A stretch of DNA of 64,000 bases from Gammaproteobacteria bacterium (GCA_024235015.1 JACKNG010000007.1:102501-166500); one strand, 5' to 3'; numbered from the stretch's first letter, positions 36,008-44,930 are shown. Program-made: numbers and translations. Notes: generated by a model from the letters alone, not told the origin.

Positions 36008-36226
36008 ATGCACGAGAATCGGCCGCGCATGAGGCACGGCTTCGAGCTGATGCTGGACGCGTTCCCGGGGTCGATGCACAACCTGAATGCTTTCGCCTAC
36101 TTCGCTTGTCGGGCCAATGACGAGGAGACGCTCGCGGGCCTGGCCCGGCGGCTCGATGGCGACCTGCACCTGGACGTCTGGGGGTCGCTGTCGCGTCGCC
36201 ACCTGTGCCTGTCTCGCGTGCACTAG
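36008..36226 (+). CDS. Small conserved protein, possible remnant of a DUF4034-like protein
   Basis: 72 aa with a strong GGGAGGAGG ribosome-binding site about nine bases before the ATG. The stretch HGFELMLDAFPGSMHNLNAFAYFACRANDEETLAGLARRL resembles the helical C-terminal part of DUF4034-type proteins (FPDS.HNLNRFARFAC). The normal protein is several hundred residues, so this would be a fragment or a self-standing short form. No signal peptide. Function unknown; I am moderately sure it is translated and unsure of the family. Confidence 0.45.
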   Translation: MHENRPRMRHGFELMLDAFPGSMHNLNAFAYFACRANDEETLAGLARRLDGDLHLDVWGSLSRRHLCLSRVH

Positions 36227-36269
36227 CCTCGCTGCGACGATTCTGGATGACCAGCCGAGGGCGTCCGGC

Positions 36270-37394
36270 TCACAGCCATTGCGGCGCGAGCAGCATGACC
36301 AGCCCCAGGCCCACCATCACCGCGCCGCTCAGGACCTTCAGTCCCTGGCCGGTACGCGGCCCGAGCCGGCGGCTGCCGAGCGCCGCGACCGCGCTCGCCA
36401 CCATCAGCGTGTCGTCGGCGATGTAACCGGCGATGTAGAGCGCGAGGTAGCCGTGGTAGCGCCAGGAGTCGAGATCCTGGCTCGCCAGGACCGCGGTATA
36501 GAGCGCCGGCAGGCCGGCCGTACACAGCAACTCGACCAGGTTGACGACCACCGCGAGCGCGGCCGCGGCCGCCAGTGCCAGGCCCAGGGTCGGCGCCTGC
36601 AGGATGCGGCGGATGCGCGCGTACAAGCCGGGCTTGACCGTCTCGGGGATGGCGAAGGTCGGGTGTTGCGCGCGCCGCAGGCCGTCGGCGAGGTTGAGCG
36701 CGCCGATGACGAAGGCCAGCCCGGCCAGGCCGAGACGCAGCGCCGTGCCCATGCCGACGGCGAGAAAGACGTTCAGCCACGCGGCCATGAAAGCGTAGTA
36801 GACCAGCCCGCTGACGCCGACGAAGGTGCCGGCGATGAGCGCCATGCGCCAGCGGTCGCGCAGGTGGACCAGCATCGAGAGCAGGAACAGCAGGACCCAC
36901 ATCGCGCAGGGATTGAAGCCGTCGAGCAGGCCGATCACGAGCGTGAACAGGGGCAGGCCGAAACGTTGCACGCTGACCTCGCCGAGCCAGCGGTGTTCGA
37001 GTGCACTCGGCGCCGGTGCGGCAGCGGAGAGCAGGGTGTCGAGCGCGGTGCCGGTGACCGCCGCACTTTCGAAGCCGATCAGCAACTGGTCGTCGAGGTG
37101 GAAGGCCGGTACGGCCGGTGGCCACTGGCCCAGGGTTTCGCACAGCGCGACGAGATCGTCCCGCGCCTGCGGGTCGCGATCGACTTCGCGGTAACGGATC
37201 GCGAGGCCGGGATGACGGGCGGCGAAATCCGGCAGGAAGGCCTTGGCCGCGGCGCAATGCGGGCAGCCTTCGCGGACGAACACTTCGAGCAGCGGCATGG
37301 CGCTGCTCGTCGCGGTGGCGGCGAGCGCGAGCAGGGCGACGAGCCAGGTCGCGAGGCGCGGCGCCCGCGCCGCTTGTGAGAAGAGGGTGTGCAT
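36270..37394 (-). CDS. Thioredoxin/glutaredoxin domain fused to DsbD/CcdA-like membrane domain
   Basis: 374 aa. Signal sequence or first membrane helix at about residues 14-32, then a thioredoxin-like domain with VFVREGCPHCAAAKAFLP (C44, C47). After about residue 150 come six or more membrane segments including LLDGFNPCAMWVLLFLLSML, the NPC motif of DsbD/CcdA transporters, and ELLCTAGLPALYTAVL with a second membrane Cys. This suggests reductant transfer across the inner membrane to periplasmic thiols. It differs from classical DsbD in domain order. The ATG at 37394 is preferred over 37436 because the signal sequence starts nearer. Confidence 0.78.
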   Translation of the reverse strand: MHTLFSQAARAPRLATWLVALLALAATATSSAMPLLEVFVREGCPHCAAAKAFLPDFAARHPGLAIRYREVDRDPQARDDLVALCETLGQWPPAVPAFHLDDQLLIGFESAAVTGTALDTLLSAAAPAPSALEHRWLGEVSVQRFGLPLFTLVIGLLDGFNPCAMWVLLFLLSMLVHLRDRWRMALIAGTFVGVSGLVYYAFMAAWLNVFLAVGMGTALRLGLAGLAFVIGALNLADGLRRAQHPTFAIPETVKPGLYARIRRILQAPTLGLALAAAAALAVVVNLVELLCTAGLPALYTAVLASQDLDSWRYHGYLALYIAGYIADDTLMVASAVAALGSRRLGPRTGQGLKVLSGAVMVGLGLVMLLAPQWL

Positions 37395-37503
37395 GCGCCG
37401 CCTGCGGTTCCCGCGGCACACGGTACGCGCCGCCATGTGGCACAGCCTAGCCGTTCGGCCGTGTGCGGAGTCGATCGAGATCAGGCCGGCGCGCGAATGC
37501 GCG

Positions 37504-37797
37504 TCAGGCGAACGGTCGCAGCAGGCGCTTGATGCCGTGCATGAGGGCGTAGGCGGTCGCGATCAGGGCGAGCTCGTCGACCAGCCCGAGGTGGAAGACC
37601 AGGAAGGCGCCGCCGGCGATGGCGACGGTGGCGAACAGCCAGGCGCCGTGAAACACGGTGTGGGTGCCGAGGGGGTCGGGGGCATCGGGCTCGAGTCGCT
37701 CCTCGGCGTAGGCCACGGCGCCGAGCGCGGCGAGGGCAAAGCCGCCGAAGAGTGCCGCACTACCTATCCACGCCAGCCAACCGTCTGTCGCTTGCAT
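37504..37797 (-). CDS. Small three-helix membrane protein, unknown function
   Basis: 97 aa with three predicted membrane helices (about residues 8-28, 50-67 and 70-86). The opening MQATDGWLAWIGSAALFGGFALAALGAVAYAEERLEPDAPDPLGTH is not a family I can name. It lies 109 bases upstream of the DsbD-like gene on the same strand, so the two may be co-transcribed. The ATG at 37797 was chosen because the preceding 124 in-frame codons are of shadow composition. Confidence 0.55.
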   Translation of the reverse strand: MQATDGWLAWIGSAALFGGFALAALGAVAYAEERLEPDAPDPLGTHTVFHGAWLFATVAIAGGAFLVFHLGLVDELALIATAYALMHGIKRLLRPFA

Positions 37798-38101
37798 CGC
37801 TCGTCCCGACCGCGGGCAATTCGTACCACGCCGCTGCCTCGATGCTAGGCCCCGGTCGCGGCGACGGCAGCTTCCAATAGTCCGAATTCTGCCGGCGGCG
37901 GGTTGGCGCGAGGCAGCCGGGCCGGGGAGCGGATTTGTTATGCTCCGGGCCCGATTACGCGGCGATGGCCGCGGTGCGCAGCCGGCGATTCCAGGGGGGA
38001 GGTCGTCGCTGCCACGATGGCCCGGCCGCCGCCGGCCGGGGTGCCGTGCCGGGCACGCCCGCGATGGCTCCCTCTCGAACGCGACTACACGGAACCGAAC
38101 G
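37798..38101. other. Intergenic region between divergent genes (304 bp)
   Basis: Separates the small membrane protein from the carboxylase. Longer frames that cross it on both strands are Arg/Pro-rich extensions without motifs. A -10-like TATGCT at 37939-37944 lacks a matching -35. Nothing else was identified. Confidence 0.45.
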
Positions 38102-41100
38102 ATGACCGACAAGCGCCTGCTGATCGCCAACCGTGGCGAGATCGCCCTGCGCGTCATGCGCACCGCCACCGAACTCGGCTACACCACCCTCGCCGTGCAC
38201 GGCAGCGACGACGCCGACGGCCTGCACGTGTTGCGCGCCGACCAGGCCGTCGCCCTGCCCGGGCGCGGCCCCGCCGCCTACCTCGATATCGACGCCATCG
38301 TCGCCGTCGCGCGCGAGCACGGCGCGCACTGGGTCCACCCGGGCTACGGCTTTCTCGCCGAGCAGGCCGATTTCGCCCGCGCGGTCGAGGCCGCCGGCAT
38401 GGTCTTCGTCGGTCCCACGCCTGCGCAGCTCGCCCTGTTCGGCGACAAGCTCGCCGCGCGCGGCTGTGCCCAGGAACACGGCGTGCCGGTGCTCGAGGCT
38501 TCCGGCGAGATTGCCACGGCTGCGGCGCTCGAGGCGTTTCGCGACGCCGCCGGCGGCAGCGGCGTCATCCTCAAGGCGGCGGCCGGTGGCGGCGGCCGCG
38601 GCATGCGCGTGCTCGGCCCGGAAGACGACGCCGCGCGCCTGCTCGAACAGGCCGCGGCCGAAGCCGCCGCTGCGTTCGGCGACGGCCGGGTCTACGCCGA
38701 GCGCTACGTCGCCAACGCCCGTCACGTCGAGGTCCAGGTCGTCGGTGACGGCCGCGGCGGCGTGACCCACCTGTGGGAACGCGACTGCTCGGTGCAGCGG
38801 CGCCACCAGAAGATCCTCGAGATTGCGCCCGCGCCCGGCCTCGACCCGGCGTTGCGCGACCGCCTGCTCGACGCCGCCGAGAGCCTCGCCGCGGCGGTCG
38901 CCTACCGCGGGCTCGGCACCTTCGAATTCCTGGTCGACGTCGACCACGGCGAGTTCTTCTTCATCGAGGCCAACGCCCGCCTGCAGGTCGAGCACACCGT
39001 GACCGAAGCGGTGCTCGGTCTCGATCTCGTCGCCATCCAGCTCGCCATCGCCGGGGGCGCGAGCCTGGTCGAGTCCGGCCTGGAAACGGTGGAGGCGCCA
39101 CGCGGTTACGCCCTGCAGTTGCGCATCAACGCCGAATCGATGGCCGCCGACGGCAGCACCCGCGCGGCCGGCGGCACGCTCGGCGCCTTCGAGCCGGCAG
39201 CCGGCCCCGGCATCCGCGTCGATACCGCGGCGCATACCGGTTACCGCGTCCATCCCGCCTTCGATTCGCTGCTCGCCAAGCTCGTCGTGGCCAGCGAGGG
39301 CGGCGATTTCGCCCGCGCCGTGGCGCGTGCCCGTCGCGCCGCGGCCGAGTTCGTCATCACCGGTTCCGCGACCAACCTGCCGCTGCTGCGCGCGCTGCTC
39401 GATCACCCGGCCTTCCTCGCCGGGCAGATCAACACCGCCTTCGTCGAGCGCCATGCCGCGGCACTGGCCGAGGCCGCGCAGGCGCTCGCGCCCGCGGCCT
39501 TTGCCACGGTGGACGCGGCCGCGCCGAGTGCGGCCACGGTGGCCGTGCCGGCCGGCGCGACGGTGGTTGCCGCGCCGATGCGCGGCAGCGTGGTCAGCGT
39601 CGCCGTCGCGGTCGGCCAGGCGGTGCGCCGCGGCGAAGTGGTCGCCCTGCTCGAGGCGATGAAGATGCACCACGAGGTCGTCGCCCCGGTCAGCGGCACG
39701 GTCGGCGAGGTGCTGGCGGCGGCCGACGACGTCGTCGACGAAGACGCCCCGCTGGCCTTCATCACCGCCGATGCCGCCGCCGACGACACGGCCGAGGCCG
39801 TCGCCGCCATCGATCTCGAGGCCCCGCGCGCCGATCTCGACGAGGTCGTCGCCATGCACGGGCTCGGGCTCGACGCCAACCGCCCGCAGGCGGTGGCCAA
39901 GCGCCGCAAGCAGAACTCGCGCACGGCGCGCGAGAACGTCGAGGATCTGTGCGACCCTGGCAGCTTCATCGAGTACGGTGCGCTCGCCATCGCCGCCCAG
40001 CGCCGCCGCCGGACACTCGACGACCTGCGCGCCAATACCCCGGCCGACGGCATGATCGCCGGTTTCGGCACGGTCAACGCCGCCCTCTACGGCGAGGAGC
40101 GCGGCCGTTGCGCGGTACTGGCCTACGACTACACCGTGCTGGCCGGCACCCAGGGCCACATGAACCACAAGAAGAAGGACCGCCTGTTCGAACTGGTCGA
40201 GCAGTGGGCGACGCCGGTGGTGTTCTTCACCGAGGGCGGCGGCGGGCGCCCCGGTGACGTCGACACCGACGACATCTGCATGAGCTGGCTCGATCTCAAG
40301 ACCTTCGCCACCTGGCCGCAGCTGTCGGGGGTGGCGCCGCGCATCGCGGTCAATTCCGGCCGCTGCTACGCCGGCAACGCGGTCATCTTCGGCTGCGCCG
40401 ACATCACCATCGCCACGCGCAATTCGAACATCGGCCTGGCCGGGCCGGCCATGATCGAGGGCGGCGGGCTCGGCCGCTACGCGCCCGAGGACATCGGGCC
40501 CATCGACGTGCAGACCACCAACGGCGTGGTCGACATCGCCTGTGCCGACGAGGCCGAGGCGACCGCGGTGGCGCGCGAGGTACTGGGCTGCTTCCAGGGT
40601 GCGAAGAGCGAGTGGACCTGCGCCGACCAGCGCCTGCTGCGCCATCTCATCCCCGAGGATCGCCTGCGCGTGTACGACATCCGCGCGGTCATCGAGGCGC
40701 TCGCCGACGAGGGCTCGGTGATCGAGTTCCGGCGCGATTACGGCATCGGCATGATCACCGCCCTGGTGCGCATCGAGGGCCACGCCTTCGGCCTCATCGC
40801 CAACGACCCGCGACATCTCGGTGGCGCCATCGACGGCGACGGCGGCGAGAAGGGCGGGCGTTTCCTGCAATTGTGCGACGCCTTCGACGTGCCGGTGATC
40901 TCGCTCTGCGACACGCCCGGTTTCATGGTCGGGCCGGACAGCGAGAAGACCGCCGCGGTGCGCCGCGGCTCGCGCCTGATCCTGGCCACCGCCAACCTCT
41001 CGGTGCCGCTGTTCACCATCGTGCTGCGCAAGGGCTACGGCCTCGGCGCCCAGGCCATGGCCGGCGGTAGCTTCCACGAGCCGTTCTTCTCCATCGCCTG

Positions 41101-41377
41101 GCCGACCGCCGAGATGGGCCCGATGGGGCTCGAGGGCGCGGTCGTGCTGGGCTTTCGCAAGGAACTCGAGGCGGCGCCGGACGAGGCCGCGCGCAAGGCG
41201 CTCAACGACCAGCTGGTTGCCGCGCTCTATGCCAAGGGCAAGGGCGTGTCGGTGGCCGGGGCGTTCGAGATCGATGCCGTCATCGACCCGGCCGAGACGC
41301 GCAGCTGGCTGGTGCGTGGGGTGAAGGCGGCCGGGCGGCGCCGTCATCGCCGCCAGCGCTACGTCGACGTCTGGTGA
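38102..41377 (+). CDS. Single-chain acyl-CoA carboxylase (biotin carboxylase, BCCP and carboxyltransferase fused)
   Basis: 1091 aa. Biotin carboxylase (about residues 1-450): MTDKRLLIANRGEIALRVMR, ATP-grasp AAAGGGGRGMR, FIEANARLQVEHTVTE. Biotin carrier (about 490-560): LLEAMKMHHEV with biotinyl K521. Carboxyltransferase (about 590-1090): TEGGGGRPGD, then the C-terminal half with DTPGFMVGPDSEKTAAVRR and GYGLGAQAMAGG. In most bacteria these lie on two to four chains. From memory, single-chain long-chain acyl-CoA carboxylases of this order are known from Mycobacterium and Rhodopseudomonas. Substrate here is unknown. The ATG at 38102 was chosen by homology; the ribosome-binding site is weak. Confidence 0.9.
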   Translation: MTDKRLLIANRGEIALRVMRTATELGYTTLAVHGSDDADGLHVLRADQAVALPGRGPAAYLDIDAIVAVAREHGAHWVHPGYGFLAEQADFARAVEAAGMVFVGPTPAQLALFGDKLAARGCAQEHGVPVLEASGEIATAAALEAFRDAAGGSGVILKAAAGGGGRGMRVLGPEDDAARLLEQAAAEAAAAFGDGRVYAERYVANARHVEVQVVGDGRGGVTHLWERDCSVQRRHQKILEIAPAPGLDPALRDRLLDAAESLAAAVAYRGLGTFEFLVDVDHGEFFFIEANARLQVEHTVTEAVLGLDLVAIQLAIAGGASLVESGLETVEAPRGYALQLRINAESMAADGSTRAAGGTLGAFEPAAGPGIRVDTAAHTGYRVHPAFDSLLAKLVVASEGGDFARAVARARRAAAEFVITGSATNLPLLRALLDHPAFLAGQINTAFVERHAAALAEAAQALAPAAFATVDAAAPSAATVAVPAGATVVAAPMRGSVVSVAVAVGQAVRRGEVVALLEAMKMHHEVVAPVSGTVGEVLAAADDVVDEDAPLAFITADAAADDTAEAVAAIDLEAPRADLDEVVAMHGLGLDANRPQAVAKRRKQNSRTARENVEDLCDPGSFIEYGALAIAAQRRRRTLDDLRANTPADGMIAGFGTVNAALYGEERGRCAVLAYDYTVLAGTQGHMNHKKKDRLFELVEQWATPVVFFTEGGGGRPGDVDTDDICMSWLDLKTFATWPQLSGVAPRIAVNSGRCYAGNAVIFGCADITIATRNSNIGLAGPAMIEGGGLGRYAPEDIGPIDVQTTNGVVDIACADEAEATAVAREVLGCFQGAKSEWTCADQRLLRHLIPEDRLRVYDIRAVIEALADEGSVIEFRRDYGIGMITALVRIEGHAFGLIANDPRHLGGAIDGDGGEKGGRFLQLCDAFDVPVISLCDTPGFMVGPDSEKTAAVRRGSRLILATANLSVPLFTIVLRKGYGLGAQAMAGGSFHEPFFSIAWPTAEMGPMGLEGAVVLGFRKELEAAPDEAARKALNDQLVAALYAKGKGVSVAGAFEIDAVIDPAETRSWLVRGVKAAGRRRHRRQRYVDVW

Positions 41378-41535
41378 GGTAACGGCGCCAGCGGCATTCA
41401 AGTTTGATCGCCCGCGGACGCTAGCAATCCGGAAGCAACAACGATGCGCCGCGAACGCGCCCGCCGCCGGCGGCCGCGTTGTGCCCCGGCATGGTTGCCG
41501 CGGGCAGCCGGCGCGCCCGGCACCTGGAGGCCCAC

Positions 41536-42471
41536 ATGACCCTCGATCTGAGCCGCAGTACCGTGCTGCTCGCCGACGACGATGCCCTCGCCCGTCAGCT
41601 CGCCACGGAAATCCTGGAGATCGAGGATTTCGAAGTCACCGCCACAAGCGACGGCGAGCAGGCCTGGGCGGCCATCGACGAGCAGCCGCGCCTGTTCGAT
41701 GCCGTCGTCCTCGATGGCCGCATGCCCGGCTTGTCGGGTTTCGAACTACTCGAGCGCGTCAAGCGCGACCCGCGCACCTGCGACATCCCCGTGGTCATGC
41801 TGAGCGGCCTGACCAACGTCGCCGACGTCACCGCGGGCATTCGCGCCGGCGCCTATTACTACGTCACCAAGCCCTACGATCCGGACCTGCTGGTCTCGGT
41901 GCTGCGCGCGGCGATCGACGATCGCAACAACCACGCCGAGGTCGAGCGCAAGCTCGCCACCACGGTCGGCGCCCTGCCGCTGCTGACCCGCGCCGAGTTC
42001 GAGTTCCGCACGGTCGACGAGGCGCAGGCGCTGGCGGGACTCGTGGCCAACGTCGCACCCGAACCCTCGCGCGTCGTCACCGGCCTGTGGGAGCTCATGA
42101 TCAACGCCATCGAGCATGGCAACCTCGGCATCGGCTACGAGGAGAAGACCGCCCTCATGAACAGCGGCCAGTGGCACGAGGAGATCGCCAATCGTCAGCG
42201 GCGCGATCCGTGGCGGCAGCGGGTGGTCCGTCTCGTGGCCGAACGCGACGCCGAGCGCGTGCGCTATTACGTCCGCGACGAGGGCGAGGGCTTCACCCCG
42301 GAACCCTTCCTCGACTTCGATCCCCTGCGCCTGACCCACGCCCACGGTCGCGGCATCGCCATGGCGTGCCAGTTCAGCTTCGATGCCGTGCACTACCTCG
42401 GTCGCGGCAACGAGGTCGAGGCCATCGTCGAGTTGCGCCCCGGCACGGGCGCGCGCAAGGCCGTCGCCTGA
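41536..42471 (+). CDS. Response regulator fused to a GHKL/RsbW-type ATPase domain
   Basis: 311 aa. N-terminal receiver domain: VLLADDDALAR, phosphoacceptor D60 in VVLDGRMPG, VMLSGL and KPYD with the conserved Lys. After a linker comes an anti-sigma-like ATPase: LWELMINAIEHGNLGIG (N box), DEGEGFTPE (G1) and HGRGIAMA (G2). Phosphorylation of the receiver probably controls the ATPase, which may act as a serine kinase or anti-sigma switch. No cognate kinase is adjacent. GGAGG six bases before the ATG fixes the start. Downstream of the carboxylase but with its own leader. Confidence 0.83.
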   Translation: MTLDLSRSTVLLADDDALARQLATEILEIEDFEVTATSDGEQAWAAIDEQPRLFDAVVLDGRMPGLSGFELLERVKRDPRTCDIPVVMLSGLTNVADVTAGIRAGAYYYVTKPYDPDLLVSVLRAAIDDRNNHAEVERKLATTVGALPLLTRAEFEFRTVDEAQALAGLVANVAPEPSRVVTGLWELMINAIEHGNLGIGYEEKTALMNSGQWHEEIANRQRRDPWRQRVVRLVAERDAERVRYYVRDEGEGFTPEPFLDFDPLRLTHAHGRGIAMACQFSFDAVHYLGRGNEVEAIVELRPGTGARKAVA

Positions 42472-42574
42472 GCGGAGGCCGCGCCGCCGCCGCTGTGCGG
42501 CCGCGCCCGGTTCTGTTGTATGGTCTGCGCTCGCGGGTCGCCCGGCCCGCCGTGATCGAGCGAGAGGCCCGTCG

Positions 42575-43096
42575 ATGAAGTACTGTCCCCAATGTGGCTC
42601 GCCGCTGTTGCGGCTCGAGCTGTCCGGCCGCGTGCGCCCGGCCTGCCCCGATGCCAAGTGCGGTTTCGTGCACTGGAACAACCCGATCCCCGTGGTGGCG
42701 GCGATCGTCGAACATGCCGACGAGGTGTGCCTGGTGCGCAACGTCGGGTGGCCGGCACACTGGTACGGCCTGGTCACGGGCTTCCTCGAATCGGGCGAAA
42801 TGCCGGAAGAAGCCGTGGTGCGCGAAGTCGAGGAGGAACTCGGCCTGGTGGGGCGACTCGAGTCCTACATCGGCATGTACGAGTTCTACCGTGCCAACCA
42901 GCTCCTCATCGCCTATCACGTCAGCGTCGACAGCCACGACGTCGAGACCTGTAAGCACGAGATTGCCGACCACAAGTGGGTTCCGATCGCGACGGTGCAG
43001 CCGTGGACGGCCGGCACCGGGCGCGCGCTGCGCGACTGGCTCGCCGCGCGCGGCATCGAGCGCGAGATGGTGGATTTCGACCGCGTCTCGAATTGA
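42575..43096 (+). CDS. Nudix hydrolase with N-terminal zinc ribbon
   Basis: 173 aa. Zinc ribbon with CPQCGSPL and ACPDAKCGF in the first 35 residues, then a complete Nudix box GFLESGEMPEEAVVREVEEELGL near residues 69-91. This arrangement resembles NudC-type NADH/NAD-cap pyrophosphatases, but the protein is shorter than NudC and lacks its N-terminal domain. It hydrolyses a nucleoside diphosphate linked to some moiety; the substrate is not readable. 104 bases after the response regulator, same strand. Confidence 0.87.
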   Translation: MKYCPQCGSPLLRLELSGRVRPACPDAKCGFVHWNNPIPVVAAIVEHADEVCLVRNVGWPAHWYGLVTGFLESGEMPEEAVVREVEEELGLVGRLESYIGMYEFYRANQLLIAYHVSVDSHDVETCKHEIADHKWVPIATVQPWTAGTGRALRDWLAARGIEREMVDFDRVSN

Positions 43097-43248
43097 AACG
43101 GGTGCCGCTCCAGTGGGCGGGCATGCCCGGGGCTCGGTGTGCGCCGCTCGATCAAGCGCAATTCCGTGCGCTCGACGAACATCGCAGGGTAACGCGCGAT
43201 ACGGCCAGCGGGCTGCGCAGCCACGCGCTCAGCGCGTCCTGAACGCGA

Positions 43249-43479
43249 TCAGTCGGGCACCGGGTCGTAGCCGCTGCCGCCCCAGGGGTGGCAGCGCAGC
43301 ACGCGGCGCACGGCGAGCCAGCCGCCACGCAGCAGGCCGTGGCGTTCCAGCGCTTCCAGGGCGTAGGCCGAGCAACTCGGCAGGTAGCGGCAGCGCGGTC
43401 CGAGCAGAGGCGAGAGCACCACGCGGTAGCCGTGGATCAGGGCGACCAGCGGCAAGGTCGCGAGCCGTCGGCGCGGCAC
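43249..43479 (-). CDS. yidD: Membrane protein insertion efficiency factor YidD
   Basis: 76 aa. Small peripheral inner-membrane protein that assists YidC. Complete family signature: LPLVALIHGYRVVLSPLLGPRCRYLPSCSAYALEALERHG and GWLAVRRVLRCHPWGGSGYDPVP. The start is GTG at 43479, four bases after the stop of the zinc-finger gene, giving tight coupling. A longer frame to 43566 would overlap that gene entirely and is rejected. It is not in the usual rpmH-rnpA-yidC locus here. Confidence 0.93.
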   Translation of the reverse strand: MPRRRLATLPLVALIHGYRVVLSPLLGPRCRYLPSCSAYALEALERHGLLRGGWLAVRRVLRCHPWGGSGYDPVPD

Positions 43480-43483
43480 GCGC

Positions 43484-43681
43484 TCAGGCGGCGGTGCTGC
43501 TTTCGGGCGTTTCGTAGTCGGACTTGGCAAAGCGCTGGCTGCAGTAGTAACAATCGACCCAGCCACGACCCTCGAACGGCAGGTAGACCAGCGGGTGGCC
43601 CAGTGAGCCGCCGCCGCCGTCGCAGCCGATTTCGTCGAGGTCGTCGTCGACGATCTTGATCTCCCGGGGTTTCGTACTCAC
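43484..43681 (-). CDS. Zinc-finger protein of the CHCC (NDUFS6-like) family
   Basis: 65 aa. Has DEIGCDGGGGSLGHPLVYL and GWVDCYYCSQRF, the C...GHP...CxxC zinc site of zf-CHCC proteins. This family includes the mitochondrial complex I accessory subunit NDUFS6 and small bacterial proteins of unsettled role. Directly upstream of, and coupled to, yidD. Confidence 0.85.
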   Translation of the reverse strand: MSTKPREIKIVDDDLDEIGCDGGGGSLGHPLVYLPFEGRGWVDCYYCSQRFAKSDYETPESSTAA

Positions 43682-43884
43682 GCCTGCTTCACCTGTCTCG
43701 TCATGGTCGGAGCGCGCGCCGTGGCCGGGGCTGGCCGCGGTGCGCGGCGTATTCTACACCCCAGTCCGTCGCGGCGTGCGCGTCGCCGGTCGTGCCACGG
43801 CCGGGACAAGCGGCGACCGATTGGGTGACAATACCGGCGCGTCGGCCGCTGGCCGCGCGCCGTCCACCCTGGAGGAAACCGCCC

Positions 43885-44298
43885 ATGGCCAAAGTCTCGA
43901 TGCAGTCCCCGGTCAACATGGATGCCGACGAGCTGTGGAAACTCATCGGCCAGTTCAACGCGATACCCGAGTGGCACCCGGCGGTCAGCAGCAGCAAGTT
44001 GGAGGACGGCGGACGCATCCGGCGCCTGAGCCTGCTCGGCGGCGGCGAGATCGTCGAGCGTCTCGAGCAGATCGAGGCCGGCGATCGCCTGTATCGCTAC
44101 AGCATCGTCAGCGGGCCGCTGCCGGTGGCGAATTACACCGCCACGCTGCGCGTGAAGGACGACGGCAAGGGCCGCGCCGTGGTGGAGTGGTCGAGCGAGT
44201 TCGACCCCCAGGGCGCCACCGAGACCGACGCCACGGCCGCCATCCAGGAGGTCTACAAGGCCGGCTTCGACAACCTGCGCAAGCTGTTCGGCGGCTGA
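43885..44298 (+). CDS. SRPBCC (START-like) family protein
   Basis: 137 aa. Single START/Bet v1-like fold: opens with MQSPVNMDADELWKLIGQFNAIPEWHPAVSSSKLEDGG, a phrase typical of polyketide-cyclase-like SRPBCC proteins, and ends with TDATAAIQEVYKAGFDNLRKLFGG, the long C-terminal helix. These bind hydrophobic ligands in a deep pocket. GGAGG 11 bases before the ATG supports the start. 28 bases upstream of gcvH, same strand, so possibly co-transcribed. Confidence 0.82.
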   Translation: MAKVSMQSPVNMDADELWKLIGQFNAIPEWHPAVSSSKLEDGGRIRRLSLLGGGEIVERLEQIEAGDRLYRYSIVSGPLPVANYTATLRVKDDGKGRAVVEWSSEFDPQGATETDATAAIQEVYKAGFDNLRKLFGG

Positions 44299-44326
44299 AG
44301 CGCCGCGCCACCGCACCGGGGCCCCC

Positions 44327-44707
44327 ATGCTCGACCTGCGATTCTCTCCTGACCACAGCTGGGTGCGGCGCGACGACGACGGTCTCGCCACGGTCGGCAT
44401 TTCGCCCTATGCCCAGGAGCAGCTCGGCGACATCGTCTATATCGAAGCGCCCGATGTCGGCCGCGAAATCACCCAGGGCGAAGACATCGGCGTGATCGAA
44501 TCGGTCAAGACCACCGGCGAACTCAAGGCCCCGGCCAGCGGCACCGTGGTGGCCTTGAACGCCGCCGCGCTGGAGAGCCCGGAGCAGGTCAACGAATCGC
44601 CGCTCGACGACGGCTGGATCTTCCGCATGCGTATCGACGACGAGGCCGCGATCGACGAACTCATGGACGAGGATGCGTATGCGGAGTACGTCGAGGGCCT
44701 CGACTAG
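44327..44707 (+). CDS. gcvH: Glycine cleavage H-like lipoyl protein
   Basis: 126 aa. Lipoyl carrier of the glycine cleavage type: FSPDHSWVRRDDDGLATVGISPYAQEQLGDIVYIEAPDVG, then lipoyl K61 in VIESVKTTGELKAPASG, and SPEQVNESPLDDGWIFRM near the end. The lipoylation motif is ESVKTTGEL where most GcvH proteins have ESVKAASD. No gcvT or gcvP lies in the window; a dihydrolipoyl dehydrogenase gene does, 2 kb downstream. It could be true GcvH or a GcvH-like carrier for another lipoate-dependent enzyme. Confidence 0.85.
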   Translation: MLDLRFSPDHSWVRRDDDGLATVGISPYAQEQLGDIVYIEAPDVGREITQGEDIGVIESVKTTGELKAPASGTVVALNAAALESPEQVNESPLDDGWIFRMRIDDEAAIDELMDEDAYAEYVEGLD

Positions 44708-44930
44708 CAGGCGCGTGATTAACCGCTGCGCAGGCCCTGCGCAGCGTTGCACCTGCGACCGCGCTCCCCGTTTGCCGGCATCAACGCCGGTCCCCGTGAC
44801 GCGCGCGCCCGGCGCCTGATCTTGCCCGCGACGCTTCGTTCCACGCGGCCCGTCAGGCCCGGCGGGCGTGGCGGCGGACTGCCGTGGTAGCCGCTTCCAG
44901 CCGAGCGACGGAGCGGCGGCGCCGGTTCGT

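Noticed and set aside
37955..41401. 1148-aa minus-strand frame
   Set aside because: Antisense of the acyl-CoA carboxylase; length comes from high GC, not from coding.
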